This document shows positions 1 to 10,949 of a stretch of 64,000 bases of DNA, one piece after another. The notes below the pieces were generated by a model. That model was not told the DNA's origin and did no database searches. It worked only from the letters and a program-made list of their open reading frames with translations. The DNA comes from Cricetomys ansorgei (taxonomy: Eukaryota; Chordata; Mammalia; Rodentia; Nesomyidae). The stretch lies in NCBI GenBank assembly GCA_026225945.1, contig JAMJFZ010000107.1, positions 48,870,501 through 48,934,500 of the forward strand, read 5' to 3'. Both the position numbers and the translations under genes were made by a program. Every line of letters starts with the position of its first letter. Position 1 is the stretch's first letter.

Positions 1-170
1 TAATTAAAAAGGCTACAAATCTGAAAGAGAGCAAGGAAGAATATATGGGAGGTCTTAGAAGGATAAAAGGAAAAGGAGAAATTTTGTAATTATATTCTCA
101 AAAACAAAAATTTAAAATATTAAAACTGATAAAATTCAGTGAAGTTGTGGAATAAAAGTATATCAACACT

Positions 171-359
171 GAGACTGGAGGAATGGCTCAGTGCTCAGGA
201 GCACTTGTTGCTTAATCATGAAGAGCAGAGTTTGGATCCCAACACCCACATCAGGAGGCTTACAAACACTTATATCTCCAGAACTTTGGGAGAGAAAGCA
301 TTGACCTTCTTGTCAACACTTTTGGCACTAGCAAACACACATGTATTAAACTCAGAAAA

Positions 360-391
<32 letters not shown>

Positions 392-416
392 GTGCATGCA
401 TGAACATACATACATA
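171..416 (+). mobile_element. B2/B3-class SINE with CA-rich tail
   Basis: A degraded tRNA-derived SINE. The pol III head is visible as a variant of the GCTGGAGAGATGGCTCAG motif, followed by 'gagcacttgttgc' and a B-box-like 'agtttggatcccaac', then the 'cacccacatcaggaggctta' body typical of B3. It ends in a (CA)n stretch at 361-392. Many mismatches to the consensus mean an old copy. The short open frame here is SINE sequence, not a gene. Confidence 0.75.
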
Positions 417-451
417 TTAACATAAAAACCAAAGCACAAACATCAGCTATA

Positions 452-620
452 GGTGCTGGAGAGATGGCTCAGATGTTAAGAGCACTGGCTGATTTTTCAG
501 AGGACCAAGGTTAAATCCCGACCACCCATATGGCATTTTACAGTTGTTCATAATCTGATTCCTCTTGTATCTTCTGCCAGAAATTTTTAAAATGCTAATT
601 TAAAAAATAAACATTTAAAA
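452..620 (+). mobile_element. B2/B3-class SINE
   Basis: The head 'gctggagagatggctcag' matches B2/B3 exactly. It is followed by 'ttaagagcactggctg', a B box variant 'aggttaaatcccgac', 'ccacccatatggc', and an A-rich tail ending near 620. The 3' half is diverged. It lies about 35 bases after the previous SINE in the same orientation. Confidence 0.85.
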
Positions 621-624
621 AGTC

Positions 625-955
625 AGGTGCATTTCTATATATAAGTAAGGAATGCTATGCAGAGAAACATTATGAGAATAATTCAATTGACAGAAGCATC
701 AAAATAAAATATTTAGCAATAAATTTTACAAAGGAAATGAAAGATCTGTATATTGAAAACTAGAAAACATTGATAAAGTAAATTGAAAACACAAATTGAA
801 AGTTTCCTATGCTCATTGTTCAGAAGAATTGACATTTTAAAAATGTCCTTACTATACAAAGTTATTCACTGCTAAACCCTTCAAAATACCAAATGCATAT
901 TTGTTACAGAAATAAGCCCTAAAATTTATATGGAACCACAATAGACATCAAATAT
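625..955 (+). mobile_element. L1 ORF2 fragment, sense strand
   Basis: A decayed piece of L1 ORF2 from the part downstream of the reverse transcriptase. Recognisable runs are 'gtgcatttctatatata', 'aataaattttacaaagga', 'aaagatctgtatattgaaaa' and 'cctaaaatttatatggaacc'. There are many stops and indels and no usable frame. Both ends are truncated, with no poly(A) tail. Confidence 0.8.
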
Positions 956-1880
956 ATTTACAGCCAGCTTCTATTGTAGCTGGCAGGTCTCAGTCTTGCA
1001 ATTACTAGGAAATGAGTACACATCATAGTATTCTAACTTAGCACAATTCTTATTTAATTAACACAGTGAAACAAGTTTGCTATTAACTAGAAACCTTTAT
1101 TGTTTTTCTTAGATAAAGGAGAATCTGTCCAGTCTACATGCCACACATCCCAATATCCCCAAAGCATGCATAAAAAGACCTAATCAATTTTATAATTACA
1201 GATTTTACAATTTTATAATTGTAAAACTAGGAAAATATCAAATTAATCATGATCAGGGAAGTTCAGACTTAACAGTGGGCACCGAAGTTCATTTGTTATA
1301 CTTAGACCTCATAGATGAAAGTCATGGGCTCTAGCAACCAGACTTTCTTTTGTTCTTGTTGCCTAACCCTGACCATGATTTCAGCTACCAAGAATGTGTT
1401 TTCTGTGTAGTTCCCCAGGTACTTGTTTCAAAGCAGCTTGGCAAAACGCACTAATCTGATGTTATTGATTAGTTATTCTTTCTGGCGTTTCAATAGAGTC
1501 ACCAATTCAACTGAGTGGCACTGCCTTGCCCGAGTGGCATTGGTCGAGGGAAAATCATTACCATTGTTATGTGTGCCAGTACCACTGTCCAGTGAGGGGT
1601 TAGAGACCCCCAGGAAACTTTCATACCACAAGACAGACAGGGAGACCATGGCAGCAACATGCATGATAAGGCCCAGCAGTGGCAAAGGGCACTTTGACAA
1701 TCCCCCAGGACGTTGTCAAACTGAGGTAGACTCATCGTAGTCTAAACTGGTGAGATGAACTCCTGAAACTCCAATTCTGGCTGCTGTCCCCTGCATTGTT
1801 CCCAGCAGCAATGGATTGTTATTTAGGGCTGAACAGAAAGCAACCATGCCATTTGTGACAAGGCAGACAAACCAGGAGCA
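956..1880. other. unique sequence, no feature recognised
   Basis: No repeat family, RNA gene or exon can be supported here. Short open frames on both strands around 1423-1740 overlap one another and have no recognisable protein motif. The stretch directly abuts the ancient L1 3' end that follows, so part of it could be more diverged L1. Confidence 0.4.
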
Positions 1881-2335
1881 GATCACACTGAATGAAATAA
1901 ACCAGTCACAAATGGACAAATATTGTGCGATCCACTTATATGAGGCTTCTGAAGCAGTTAAACGTATGGAAATGGAGAATGTAATAGTAGTTGCCAGGGG
2001 CAGAGGGTTGGGAGAAATGAGGAGCTGTTTATCGGGCATACCATTTCAGACTGCAGAATATCCTGCGTGCCATACAGCATGGTGCCTAGAGCTGAGAATA
2101 CGATACTGTGCCCTTCCCAAGGTGTTGTAAGTATAGAGCTCATGTGAAATACGATTAGAGCAAACAAACACAGTGATAACAACACATGGACAGAAGGAAA
2201 CTTTGAAAAGTTTCTACTGTTACTGATGGTATCAATGTATGTTTGCATATGTCCAAACTCATCAAACACACACTTAAAATACATAAAGTTCTTTGTATTG
2301 CAATTCGATTTCAACAAACCTGTGAAAAACAAAGG
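1880..2335 (+). mobile_element. ancient L1M 3' end (L1MA-like)
   Basis: Matches the old mammalian L1 3' end: 'aatgaaataaaccagtcac', 'tccacttatatgaggc', 'gtagttgccaggggcag', then 'gcatatgtccaaactcatca', 'acacttaaaatac' and 'tttgtattgcaattcga'. The order of these blocks is the consensus order, on the plus strand. The divergence is high, as expected for an element older than the rodent radiation. The 104-residue open frame across it is a chance frame in the L1 tail. Confidence 0.8.
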
Positions 2336-2735
2336 GATGTATTTGATATTTTGTCATGTCACAATATGTTGTAACATGGGGAAAATTAATATTTGTTGGA
2401 AGATTTTAGTGATCAGTCTAAAATATCCAGTGTCCTAGGACAGGCACAAATAAATAGTATGATGACTTTTAGACATGATATCAAATGTTTTTCTGAGTAG
2501 AAGTAAGTGAAAGAATAAAAAGGTTTAAAATAAAAATATAGTAACTCTTGGTTTCAGTCTCCAGCTCCTCAGAATGAAGGTCCTTGAACTTTATGTGCTG
2601 ATGGCTCAGGGAAGCATCACTTTGTGCCCACACACCATTATCTGTCGCTGTAAGGTTTTCCCAATGTGCCTGACTGGTGGGGGGTTTCTGGAAAAAGCAC
2701 ATTGTTGGAAAAACATCTCCTGCTTTCTTTATCTC
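2336..2735. other. unique sequence, no feature recognised
   Basis: AT-rich to about 2540, then mixed composition up to a short trinucleotide repeat. No family or exon signature seen. Confidence 0.4.
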
Positions 2736-2775
2736 CTACCACCACCACCAGCACCACCAGCGCCAGCACCACAAA
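2736..2775. repeat. imperfect (ACC)n trinucleotide repeat
   Basis: About twelve imperfect ACC/CAG-like triplets. It can be read as a proline-rich stretch in one frame, but nothing around it supports a coding exon. Confidence 0.85.
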
Positions 2776-2904
2776 TCACTACTATAGACCAAAGTATCCC
2801 CTCAATTTTTATCATGGGATCTTTGGAGAGAGAATTTCATATTACTTTATGTAGTTCTGTCTTTACCAATCTTCAAAGAAGTATATCAAAGCATTTTTTT
2901 AAAT

Positions 2905-3022
2905 TGAAGACCTATTTTATTTTTATTTAAGGAGCTGTCTGTTGTAGGTGCTCAGAACTAAACTCTGGTCCTCTGCTAGAGCAGCAAGTACTCTTAACTA
3001 CCAGATTATCTTTCTGGCTTTT
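2905..3022 (-). mobile_element. B2/B3-class SINE, antisense
   Basis: Reverse complement of the SINE head: 'ctctggtcctctgctagagc', 'agtactcttaac' and 'atctttctggc' correspond to the reversed B box and the AGCACTCTTAACC...TCTCCAGC head. The T-rich left edge is the reversed tail. Internally shortened. Confidence 0.8.
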
Positions 3023-3089
3023 TCCTTAGCATGATTTTTAAATAAAAGTATTTTTAAGTGTTTCCTCTCACCTTTAAGATTTTCAAAGG

Positions 3090-3254
3090 AAAGATGTATT
3101 TATTTTATTATTTTATGTGTCTGAGTACTTTGTCTGAATGTATGTATATGAACCATGTGCATGTGTTGTGCCTGGAGAGATCAGAAGTGGGCATTGGATC
3201 TCTTAGATTGGAGTTAGACATCAAGTGCTCTTAACTGAGCCAACTCTTCAGCTC
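3090..3254 (-). mobile_element. B3 SINE, antisense, internal deletion
   Basis: Reads as reversed B3: 'ttattttatgtgtctgagta', 'ctgaatgtatgt', 'gtgcctggagagatcaga', 'gggcattggatctc' and 'aagtgctcttaactgagcc'. The segment between the GGATCTC block and the A-box side is shorter than usual, so about 40-50 bases seem to be missing. Confidence 0.8.
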
Positions 3255-3319
3255 ACACTTCACCAATCTCAATGTAAAAGACACACACAGGCACCCCTCC
3301 CCAGCCACACACACACAAC

Positions 3320-4610
3320 GGTCAGTTGTTGCTACAGTAAAGTTCTTAGTTTCCAACCTGACTGGACTGGGTCTTGAATAAGACTTAGTATTTCTCCCAT
3401 ACTGATTTACCTCTAATAGTCCTCAATGAACACAAAACTCTTGCTGACTTTTTAATGTCTCAAGTACTTTACCAGTTAGAAATGGCCTTTCATTTTAATC
3501 ACTTAATGCCTTACCTTTCCATGTCTTTGCAAAGTTTACTGACTATTAAAAAATAATCTCTTTTGCCTCATCGTCCCAAGGTTCTTCTTGACCACCACAA
3601 GAGGAGTTGAACACTTCCATCTATTGCAAATACATCTTCTTAAAAACCTTTCTGTAGCACCATAATTGATACAGTTATTTCCTACCTGTCTGTACACTTG
3701 CTGAGCTAACAATTGGGGAAGGCACTATGCCTAAAATTGAAACATTGTGCCACCTGCTGCACACAGAGAGCTGTAGTAGGCAGATGTCCCTTCTGTTAGT
3801 TGAGAAACTTTCTTAAGGGAAACCACATCTAATCCATTTCCTATTGGTTTAGTGGATTAATATTTAGTGTTGAGTCCTATTTTTCCTCCCTTGTTTTGGA
3901 CAGTTCAGTTTTGATTAGTTGTATCCTTTTTAGATTTATAAATTCTGAGTGGGGAAGAATTCCCGTTCTTCTACAGTTGGTAAGGCAGGATGATGTTATT
4001 CTGAAGCAGCTGCTGGCTTTCTTTTTGACTACAAGAAGTATGGATAGAATAGAAGAAGAATGAAGGAATTGCAAGAAATATCTGGGATCAGTAAGAAGAT
4101 CCAAACCATGTGGGTAATTCATTCTCCTAACAGGGACAAAAATCCCAACCCTCATGGATGAAACAGCCTATTCTCAGAATGGCCAGAAGACATGTAGGGC
4201 GTGGAGTTCTGGAGATTTCTCTGGCTTCAGACACTGTTCAGAAAGAAGAGGGGAAAGATGAACCTCTGTGTGGTCCTCCTACTTGGAGCCAGGATCCCCT
4301 TTGTCCTTAGAAGCATTAAGAGTAGGCAAAACTAATTTCTAGATACATAACCTTTCATAATTACCACATCTTATAGATGAAAATAATTAAAAGCTACAAT
4401 TTTAGCAATTTTCCAAACTACCACACATTACCAACTACAGTAATAATATTAGACAATAGAGCTCTTGAGCTTTTTCTCCTGTATAATTAAAATTTTGTAC
4501 CTTTTGAGCAACATAAGAGACATTATTGAAAAGCAAAGACCAATCACTTTATGGGATAATAGCTATTGTAATGTGATAGCAATTGAGAGTGCAGTTTTGA
4601 GTCAAAGGGA
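3320..4610. other. unique sequence, no feature recognised
   Basis: No repeat family recognised over about 1.3 kb apart from short CA-rich bits near 3280-3320. The open frame on the minus strand at 3877-4155 has no recognisable domain and unremarkable composition. Confidence 0.4.
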
Positions 4611-4616
4611 ATGAAC

Positions 4617-4662
4617 AGAATATAATACAATAGAATATTATAGAATAGAATAGAATAGACAA
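4617..4662. repeat. (TAGAA)n pentanucleotide repeat
   Basis: Imperfect tandem TAGAA/ATAGA units, a common rodent simple repeat. Confidence 0.85.
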
Positions 4663-4684
4663 AGATAAATAGACCAAAAGAATT

Positions 4685-4765
4685 GGTGAGGGGTGTGGGA
4701 AGATGATTCAATGAGTAAAATGTTTTCTGTGCATGCATGAGGACATGAGTTTGTAGCACTAGCAC
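4685..4765 (+). mobile_element. tRNA-derived SINE fragment
   Basis: 5' part of a B2-superfamily SINE: a degraded 'gggaagatgattcaatgag', then 'catgaggacatgagtttgtag', which matches the 'CCTGAGGACCTGAGTTCGATC' B-box region. It stops where the inverted L1 begins, so the L1 probably landed in or next to it. Confidence 0.6.
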
Positions 4766-5754
4766 TGTTGTGAAAACATGGGGGTATTGAACTTGACCAT
4801 TCTGACTGAAGTGCAATGAAATTTCAAAAAGGTTTTAATTGCATTTCCTTGATGGCTAAGGATGTTGAACATTTTAAAACTATTTCTCAGCCATTTGTGT
4901 TTTATCTTTTTGAGAACTCTCTGCTTCGTTTTGTACCCCATTTTTAATTGAGTTAATTATTTTCTTGGTTTATTTTAGTTCTTTATATTTTGTAGATAAC
5001 CTTCTGTCTGATGTATAATTCTGTAAACTGCTGCTTTGTTCAAATGGTGATGTCCTTTGCCTTACAGACTGAGCTTTTCAGCTTCATGAGGTCCCATTTA
5101 TTAGCTGTTGATCTTAGTGCCTGTGCTATCAGTGGGTGTCCTGTTCAGAAAGTCTTTCCTGTGCCAATAATTTCAAGCTTTTTTCTCACTTTCTCTTCTA
5201 TAATATTTGGTGCATATAGCCTTAGGTTGAAGTCCTTGATTCATTTAGAGTTGAGTTTTGTGCAGGATGATACCTATGGATATGTTTTCATTCTTCTACA
5301 TGCAGCCACCCACCATTGACCAGCACCATTTGCTGAAGATACTGTCTTTTCTTCAGTGTGTATTTTTGGCTTATTTGTCAAAAATCAGGTGTCCACAAGT
5401 ATATGGATTTATGTCTAGGTCTTCAGTTCTATTCCTTTGATCAATATGTCTGTTTTTATTCAAGTATCATGCTGTTTTTATTACTATTAGCCTTGTTAAG
5501 TCAACTTGAAATCTAGGATGGTGATACTACCAGCAGTTCTTTTATTATTTGGGATTGTTTCAAGTATCATGGGATTTTTATATTTCCATATGAAGTTGAA
5601 GATTATATTTCAATTTATGTGAAGAAATGTGTTAGAATTTTGATGGGAATATCCTTGAATCTGCATATTGCTCCTGGTAGGATGGTCATTTTTTGCTATA
5701 TTAATCCAGCTGATCCACAGGCATGGGAGACATTTCCATCTTCTGGTGCCTATA
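4766..5754 (-). mobile_element. L1 5' part, inverted (twin-priming arm)
   Basis: Reads as the reverse complement of L1 ORF2 from just upstream of the ORF2 end back to the reverse transcriptase region. Landmarks are 'gatggctaaggatgttgaac', 'gtaccccatttttaattgag', 'gaggtcccatttattagctg', 'agcaccatttgctgaagata' and 'ttgatgggaatatccttgaa'. It joins a sense-strand L1 tail at about 5755. The L1 position where this arm ends is the position where the sense arm starts (shared GACAGCACATGCTGG-like site), as expected for one 5'-inverted insertion. All frames are broken. Confidence 0.9.
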
Positions 5755-7330
5755 CAACAAATGATAGTACATACTGGTGGGGATTCAGAGTAAGGATACT
5801 ACTTATTCATTGCTGGTAGGAATGCAAACTGGTATAGACACTAAAACAATCATTGTGGATATTCTCTGTAATCTGAAAATTAATCTACCACAATATTTAT
5901 CTATACTACTCTTGGGTATATGCCCAAAGGGCCCTACGTCTTACTTTAAAGATTCATGTTCACCCATGTTTATTGCTTCTATATTTATAATAGCCAGAAA
6001 ATGTAAACAGTTTAGCTATTCATCAGCTGATGAATGGATAATGAAAATGTGGTATATTTACACAATGAAATATACAGCTGTTAAGAAAAATAAATCATTA
6101 AATTTGCAGGCAAATGGAACTGAAAGCAATCAACCAGAGTGAGGTAATCCTTAGCTATTAAGCTTCAGATGCATGCATTTCAATCCGAATAACTACAGAG
6201 GTTAGATAGCTTGTAAGGAGCCAGTGCAGAACAGAGGATCTTTCAAGTAGGGGGAAATGGGATATAGTACTTGAAAAAATAAGAGGAAACTGTAACAGGA
6301 AGAGCAAAGAGGGGGAATGTGAGGGCAAGGTAAAAGAGGGAATATGAGAGGGACAATTAATGCTAAAGGCCCATTGAAAAGGTATAAGGAAACATACTAC
6401 TGTAGTTTACTACAGTAAAAGTATACAGAAAGTATACTACATATACATATATATGTATATATACATATACTTTCACATATATGTATATACATATAAAGAG
6501 ATATATATGTATGTATATATGTATGTGTGTGTGTGTGTGTGTGTGTGTATGAAAGTATTTTAAATGAATTTGCCATGCAATTGCAGAGGCAATGCCTTAA
6601 CTGCTCATCTTATGCCACCAAGTAAAACTTCCAGTTTCAAGAATGGGTTATATCTTGTTCAGTCACTAACCAAAATGGTCACATGGAGCCCCCCCTCCAC
6701 AAACATCACAGGCTATAGCCTAGGCTGTTGGTTATTCTCCATAACCTGATATCTATGCTTAATTACTGAAGAAACATTAGATTTTATCATTGAGCATGGA
6801 GAAATTGAGCTGTGCTCAACTAAAAGCTTCATTCCTACTGACTAGCATTCATGGTGCTGGAAGGTACTTTGCATACTACAAACTGTGCATCCTACAATAA
6901 CAACCTGCCTGCCAGATATACTTGTGGAATCATGGCATGCGTATTATGGAAGTAAACAATCACTTTCTGATTGAATTTAGGGCCCACTCCATGAGACTGA
7001 AACAATACCTGAAACTGCTAAGTGGTTAAGAACTTTACCTTAGATAGGTAACTAGCCTAGGGGAAAACCTAACACTACTATTCAACTAAAGGAATATAGA
7101 AATAAAATGACTCGTAAGGTCATATTGCTGTACCCAGACAAGAGCATCACTCAATCTTCACCCCAGAGGCTTCTTCTTACAGTATATGGTAACTAACAAA
7201 GGCATCCATAACTGAACAATGTTCAGAAAATGAGTAGTAGTTCAGGAAAGGGATTCACAAACCACAGTTTAGTGCTAGTTGCATTCAGTTGCACACAACC
7301 ATGCTACAATATACCATGATGTTAAGGAGA
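5755..7330 (+). mobile_element. L1 3' part and 3' UTR (sense arm of the inverted L1)
   Basis: Begins 'gtacatactggtggggatt', passes through 'tattcattgctggtaggaat', 'ttataatagccagaaaatg', 'tggtatatttacacaatgaa' and 'gagtgaggtaatcc' (ORF2 end), then a muroid Lx-type 3' UTR: 'aggcaatgccttaact', 'gccaccaagtaaaacttcca', 'catggtgctggaaggtactt', 'gcccactccatgagac' and 'aggggaaaacctaac'. A (TATG/GT)n tract at 6430-6550 sits in the 3' UTR at a place where related elements also carry TA repeats. No clear poly(A) tail or target duplication survives. Confidence 0.9.
6430..6550. repeat. (TATATG)n / (GT)n tract inside the L1 3' UTR
   Basis: Alternating TA/TG dinucleotides ending in a pure (GT) run at about 6526-6548. 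Part of the surrounding L1 3' UTR. Confidence 0.9.
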
Positions 7331-8020
7331 CAGTTGCATATACAAGTCAGTCCTTGAAAGATAGAACGAGTAATATCATTCCTTGATTTAATACAGAGTA
7401 GTAAATAAGATACAAGAAAAAAATCACTGTGTTAGTTTTCTGATGATTGCTGTTGGTTGAACGTTATAAATTTTTTCATGCCAAGTTGTTTGTCATGGGC
7501 TGAAAAACATTTTCTCCTTTCTTATATTTACCTTTAGTGCCCTTACTGACCAGGATTACACAAGATGGGTTTCTTTATATGAAGTCAAAGTCATTTCTTC
7601 AAGAAAAGGAAATGTATTATATCTGTCCTATATGACCAGATAGAATTTAGTTGCAAGAGACTTTTAACCTGTTCCCTTAACTTTAACTCTTAGACAGGAT
7701 AAAATAGCAGCGAATCCTGCACTTCAGCTCTGTCGACTTTTAAACTCACAATGCCAGTTGTTCCTTTGTTGCATATTTTTTCTGAATTAATTTTTTTGCC
7801 AGTTTTTATTTTCTGAAATAAAAACCCCTATCTCTTGCTTCCTCCTTTATCTATTCATAGCGCTTCTTGACAGCTCAGGGGGATTAATGACAGCTTTGCA
7901 AAATAAAAGTTTCACATGTAGCAGTAGTTGTAGAACCACTGCTTGAAGTAAATAGTTTTAAAAGCTTATAACTTTTAGGATTTTCAGAGGATGAAGTGAT
8001 TTTGTCTAAAAATACGAAGA
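7331..8020. other. unique AT-rich block
   Basis: No repeat recognised. The part at about 7680-7940 has little simple sequence and short TAAT and CTTTG-type motifs. It could be conserved non-coding DNA, but nothing in one sequence proves that. Confidence 0.35.
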
Positions 8021-8021
8021 A

Positions 8022-8295
8022 TCAGGTCGTGAGATGGCTCAGAGGGTAAATGTGCTAGCTGCCAAGTTCTGATAACCAGACTGTGCATCCTGGAATCTGT
8101 ACAATATAAAAGAAAACCAAATCTGCTGACCTCCACCCTACACACACACACACACACACATACACACACACACACACACACACAGAGAAAGAGAGAGAGA
8201 GAGGGGGAGAGAGGGAGGGGGAGAGAGAGAAGAGAGAGAGAGAAAGAGAAAGAGAGAGAGAGAGAGGGAGAGAGGGAGGGAGAGAGAGAGAGAGG
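8022..8295 (+). mobile_element. tRNA-derived SINE with (CA)n and (GA)n tail
   Basis: The head 'gtgagatggctcagagggta' and 'gctagctgccaag' match the SINE type whose consensus continues with CTGACGACCTGAGTTC. The 3' end 'tgctgacctccaccctac' matches its end before the CA tail. The tail is (CA)n at 8140-8184 followed by a purine-only (GA/GGGA)n block at 8185-8295. On the other strand the tract makes spurious long Ser/Leu-rich open frames. Confidence 0.75.
8185..8295. repeat. homopurine (GA)n tract
   Basis: About 110 bases of A and G only on the plus strand, directly joined to alternating (CA)n. The mirror-like purine run next to a CA run could form triplex or Z-DNA, but this is inferred from composition alone. 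Confidence 0.9.
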
Positions 8296-10094
8296 CATAA
8301 TTAATAAGCGCAATAAAAAGAAACTGTGCTAAAAAGAAAACCCAACATTTATTATCTATATTGGAAAGAAAAGAAATGTACATTCAGAAAGTACGTTAGG
8401 CATACAGTATTCATACAGAATCATTCATATGATTTTACTTATCTTTAAAATGGAAAAACTATTTGTGTATTATTAGTAGGAACCCATTTTATGAGGCGCT
8501 TCATACTAGGTGCTCTGTTATCTTGGTTGATCAGCTGACTTATTGTGCTTATTTGTTGCTGATTCTTGATTTCATTTTTTTTTGAACATAAAATAATTCA
8601 TTGCTTTTTCCTTTTTTATTGAGCATGAAATTCTCATAACTCTCCACTAAATGGAACAGATACCGGAATCTTTTGTTTTCAAATGCTATAAAATATCATG
8701 GTTTCTCAGGCATATAGCGTTTTAATAATTGCTTCTGTAATTTGCAAAGAACTTTCTCACAGCTCATTAATATCAGCGGCTCCTACACTTTCCTTCCTTT
8801 CAGTGACTTAATTAAGATTATCTCCATATTGAGAGTGGAAGAGAAATGACAGTCCTATTTAATAGAAAGATACCTTAGCTATAAGTCAACAATAATTGGA
8901 AAAAGTAACTGTAAGTTTTATTGCTGGAAGACGCTATAGAGTATCTTTTGATGTCTTCCCACTATCTCTCTTGAGACTTGAATTCTAGCCTCCTCATGGC
9001 AAATGTTTCAACATATTCATGTCTATTTACATATCAACAATACCCCTTGAGTAAAAATTTATTCTAATTCTAAGTATTTAAGTAGAAACCAAATTGAAAT
9101 TCCTCAGTAATTTACCATCATATGGCATCTTAGCCTGGTGTAAATGACTGCAAATAAAGATACAAATTTAAGTTTCGGCTTTATCTCCAAACACTTGACT
9201 TTATTTAGTACATATATCATCAGACTGAGGTTTTTATTACAACTTTAAATTGTCTGTTACCTTTGTCAATGCTGTGATTCAAGTGTATCCAGTTAATGCA
9301 TAACATAAGAGAAGGTTGTAACCTACATGATCTTTCTTTCCTTTTGTACTGGTAAAATTATTTTCAGTTAAAATGTTCATGACCATGTAAAAGTCTATAG
9401 CTTTCCAGAGAAGCACCATAATAGTCTCTTCTAATAGTTAGGAAACATGCAAGTCACAGAAGTCTCATGAGTAAACAAAATTTTCTTAAGGAAGCCTAAT
9501 TCTGCCTCCTCATTCGTATTCAGTGGTAATTAATAGACCATGGATCTCATCAATCAACTATAAATCCACACGTACTATTTATTGAATTCTTACTACATGG
9601 TAAGCATTGTAATCACAAATTTAGATAGCACAAGTGTAAGATAACCATTGTCCTTCTATAGTTTTTATTTCCTTGTGAGATTCTTAATAGAAAAAGTATT
9701 CATTCATTAATTTAAAGTTACCAAGGGCCTAGTTTGTTCCAGAACCTGGAAAGAGCCTTGCATTTCAGGAAAGGCAGTACATGTGTAAGAAATGCAAAAT
9801 AGAACTAATTGTTCCACTATTGCCTGCAAAAGTTGAACTATATTTAGATGAGATATGGAGTTGATGCTGAGGTGTGTATAGATTATTGAAGATGTTGGGA
9901 TGGAGAGAGTTTACTTTCTTTCTGAGAGGGAATAGAGTTTTGAGGAGCCAGAGGATAGGTAGTTATATATCTTAGCACCTCAAAAGATAGATGGAAATTC
10001 TAGCATTCAGCATATGGTCTTATTTGGTGTTAGGTTCAGCACAGATGCAATTAGCTAAAAGAAAGCTGTACTGGAATAAGGATTTCTGTAATTC
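8296..10094. other. unique AT-rich DNA with possible MIR/L2 traces
   Basis: About 1.8 kb without rodent-specific repeats. Two short stretches, near 9575-9620 ('tttattgaattcttactaca') and 9690-9790, look like the 'TTTATTGAGCACTTACTATGTG' piece shared by MIR and L2, but they are too short to assign. The segment 8755-8900 is unique and motif-dense. Confidence 0.35.
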
Positions 10095-10290
10095 AATATA
10101 ACCAATGTTCTAAAATGAATGTTTCATGCCCTTTACTCTAATACAAAAGTTCTAACCCTGAATGTAAATGAGTTAGGCACTGGGACCCTGAAAAAGTAAT
10201 TAGGTCACCAAGTGGGATCCTTACCAATGGGATAAGTGTCCTTTTAAGAAAGGCTACTATGGTGCACGCTTGTGTTCTCTCTCTTTCTCC
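10095..10290 (+). mobile_element. old MaLR LTR fragment (MLT1/MST-like)
   Basis: Visible blocks in consensus order: 'agttctaaccctgaatgt', 'gggaccctgaaaaag', 'aattaggtcaccaagtggga', 'ccttaccaatgggataagtg' and 'tccttttaagaaaggc'. Ancient ERVL-MaLR LTRs carry 'GGATTAGTGCCCTTATAAAAG' in this position. The downstream half to about 10440 is too diverged to place. Confidence 0.6.
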
Positions 10291-10541
10291 CTTTCATTTC
10301 TTTTATTTTCCAGTTTGTGAACACGATTGTGGAATTTGGTGGTGGTCCAACTTCCCTCAGACCAGCCATCCTCCTCACAGGGCCAGTGTTTGTTTGAAAA
10401 ACAACAGACCTAGAACTACCATTTTGTTCTCCCTTCCCTGAGAGTAAATCTCTAGGTGTGACGTAATGTTTAAGAAATTCTCAAAACTTACTGCAAGAAT
10501 CACTGGTATTTCCATGTGTCCCTGGGCATCAGGAGCGTTCA

Positions 10542-10554
10542 TCACAGTGATTTT
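10542..10554. repeat. left target-site duplication of the B1 insertion
   Basis: TCACAGTGATTTT, repeated exactly at 10810-10822 on the other side of the B1 and its pyrimidine tract. Confidence 0.93.
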
Positions 10555-10809
10555 CTTTCTTCCTTCCTCCCTTCCCCGCTTCCTTTCTTTTTTTTTTTCT
10601 TTCTTTTTTCTTTCCTTCTTCCTTCCTTCCTTCCTTCTTTCTTTCTTTCTTTTTTTTTTTTGGCTTTTTGAGACAGAGTTTAGTTTCTCTTTTATAACTC
10701 TGGGTGTCCTGGAACTCAGTCTGGAGACCAGGCTTGCCTTGAACTCACAGAGATCCATCTGCCTCTGCCTCCCAAGTGCTGGGATTAAAGGCATGCACCA
10801 ACGTGTGGC
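10555..10809 (-). mobile_element. B1 SINE, antisense, with long pyrimidine tail
   Basis: The B1 body in reverse: 'ttttgagacagagtttag', 'gtcctggaactcag', 'gaccaggcttgccttgaact', 'cagagatccatctgcctctg' and 'ccaagtgctgggattaaagg'. The reversed A-tail has grown into a TTTC/TTCC pyrimidine block at 10555-10662. The exact 13-base flanking duplication (10542-10554 and 10810-10822) shows that B1 and tail arrived as one insertion. The 139-residue minus-strand frame here is the Lys/Arg/Glu-rich reading of the tail. Confidence 0.95.
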
Positions 10810-10822
10810 TCACAGTGATTTT
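10810..10822. repeat. right target-site duplication of the B1 insertion
   Basis: Exact copy of the 13 bases at 10542-10554. Confidence 0.93.
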
Positions 10823-10884
10823 AGAATGATTGGCTCCTATGTTTTTACCATGACTTCTTTTCTTACTAATCTAGTTTAAACATC

Positions 10885-10945
10885 ACACACACACAAACAT
10901 ACAACACTGCAATATCTGATATATATATATATCATATAATCATAT
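10885..10945. repeat. short (CA)n and (TA)n
   Basis: CACACACACA-type run followed by an ATATAT run. Confidence 0.8.
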
Positions 10946-10949
10946 GTAT

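Noticed and set aside
1423..1740. 105-residue plus-strand frame with two overlapping minus-strand frames
   Set aside because: No domain or splice signals. It lies in unassigned DNA abutting the ancient L1M 3' end.
5777..6142. 121-residue frame that resembles the end of L1 ORF2
   Set aside because: It is the decayed C-terminal part of ORF2 in the sense arm of the inverted L1, with no start context, so it is described as part of the element and not as a gene.
7984..8383. Ser/Leu-rich 109- and 81-residue frames
   Set aside because: Translation of the (CA)n and (GA)n tail of a SINE.
10375..10879. 139- and 137-residue frames on opposite strands
   Set aside because: Both run through the B1 and its TTTC/TTCC tail. 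The Lys/Arg/Glu-rich and Phe/Ser/Leu-rich proteins are microsatellite translation.
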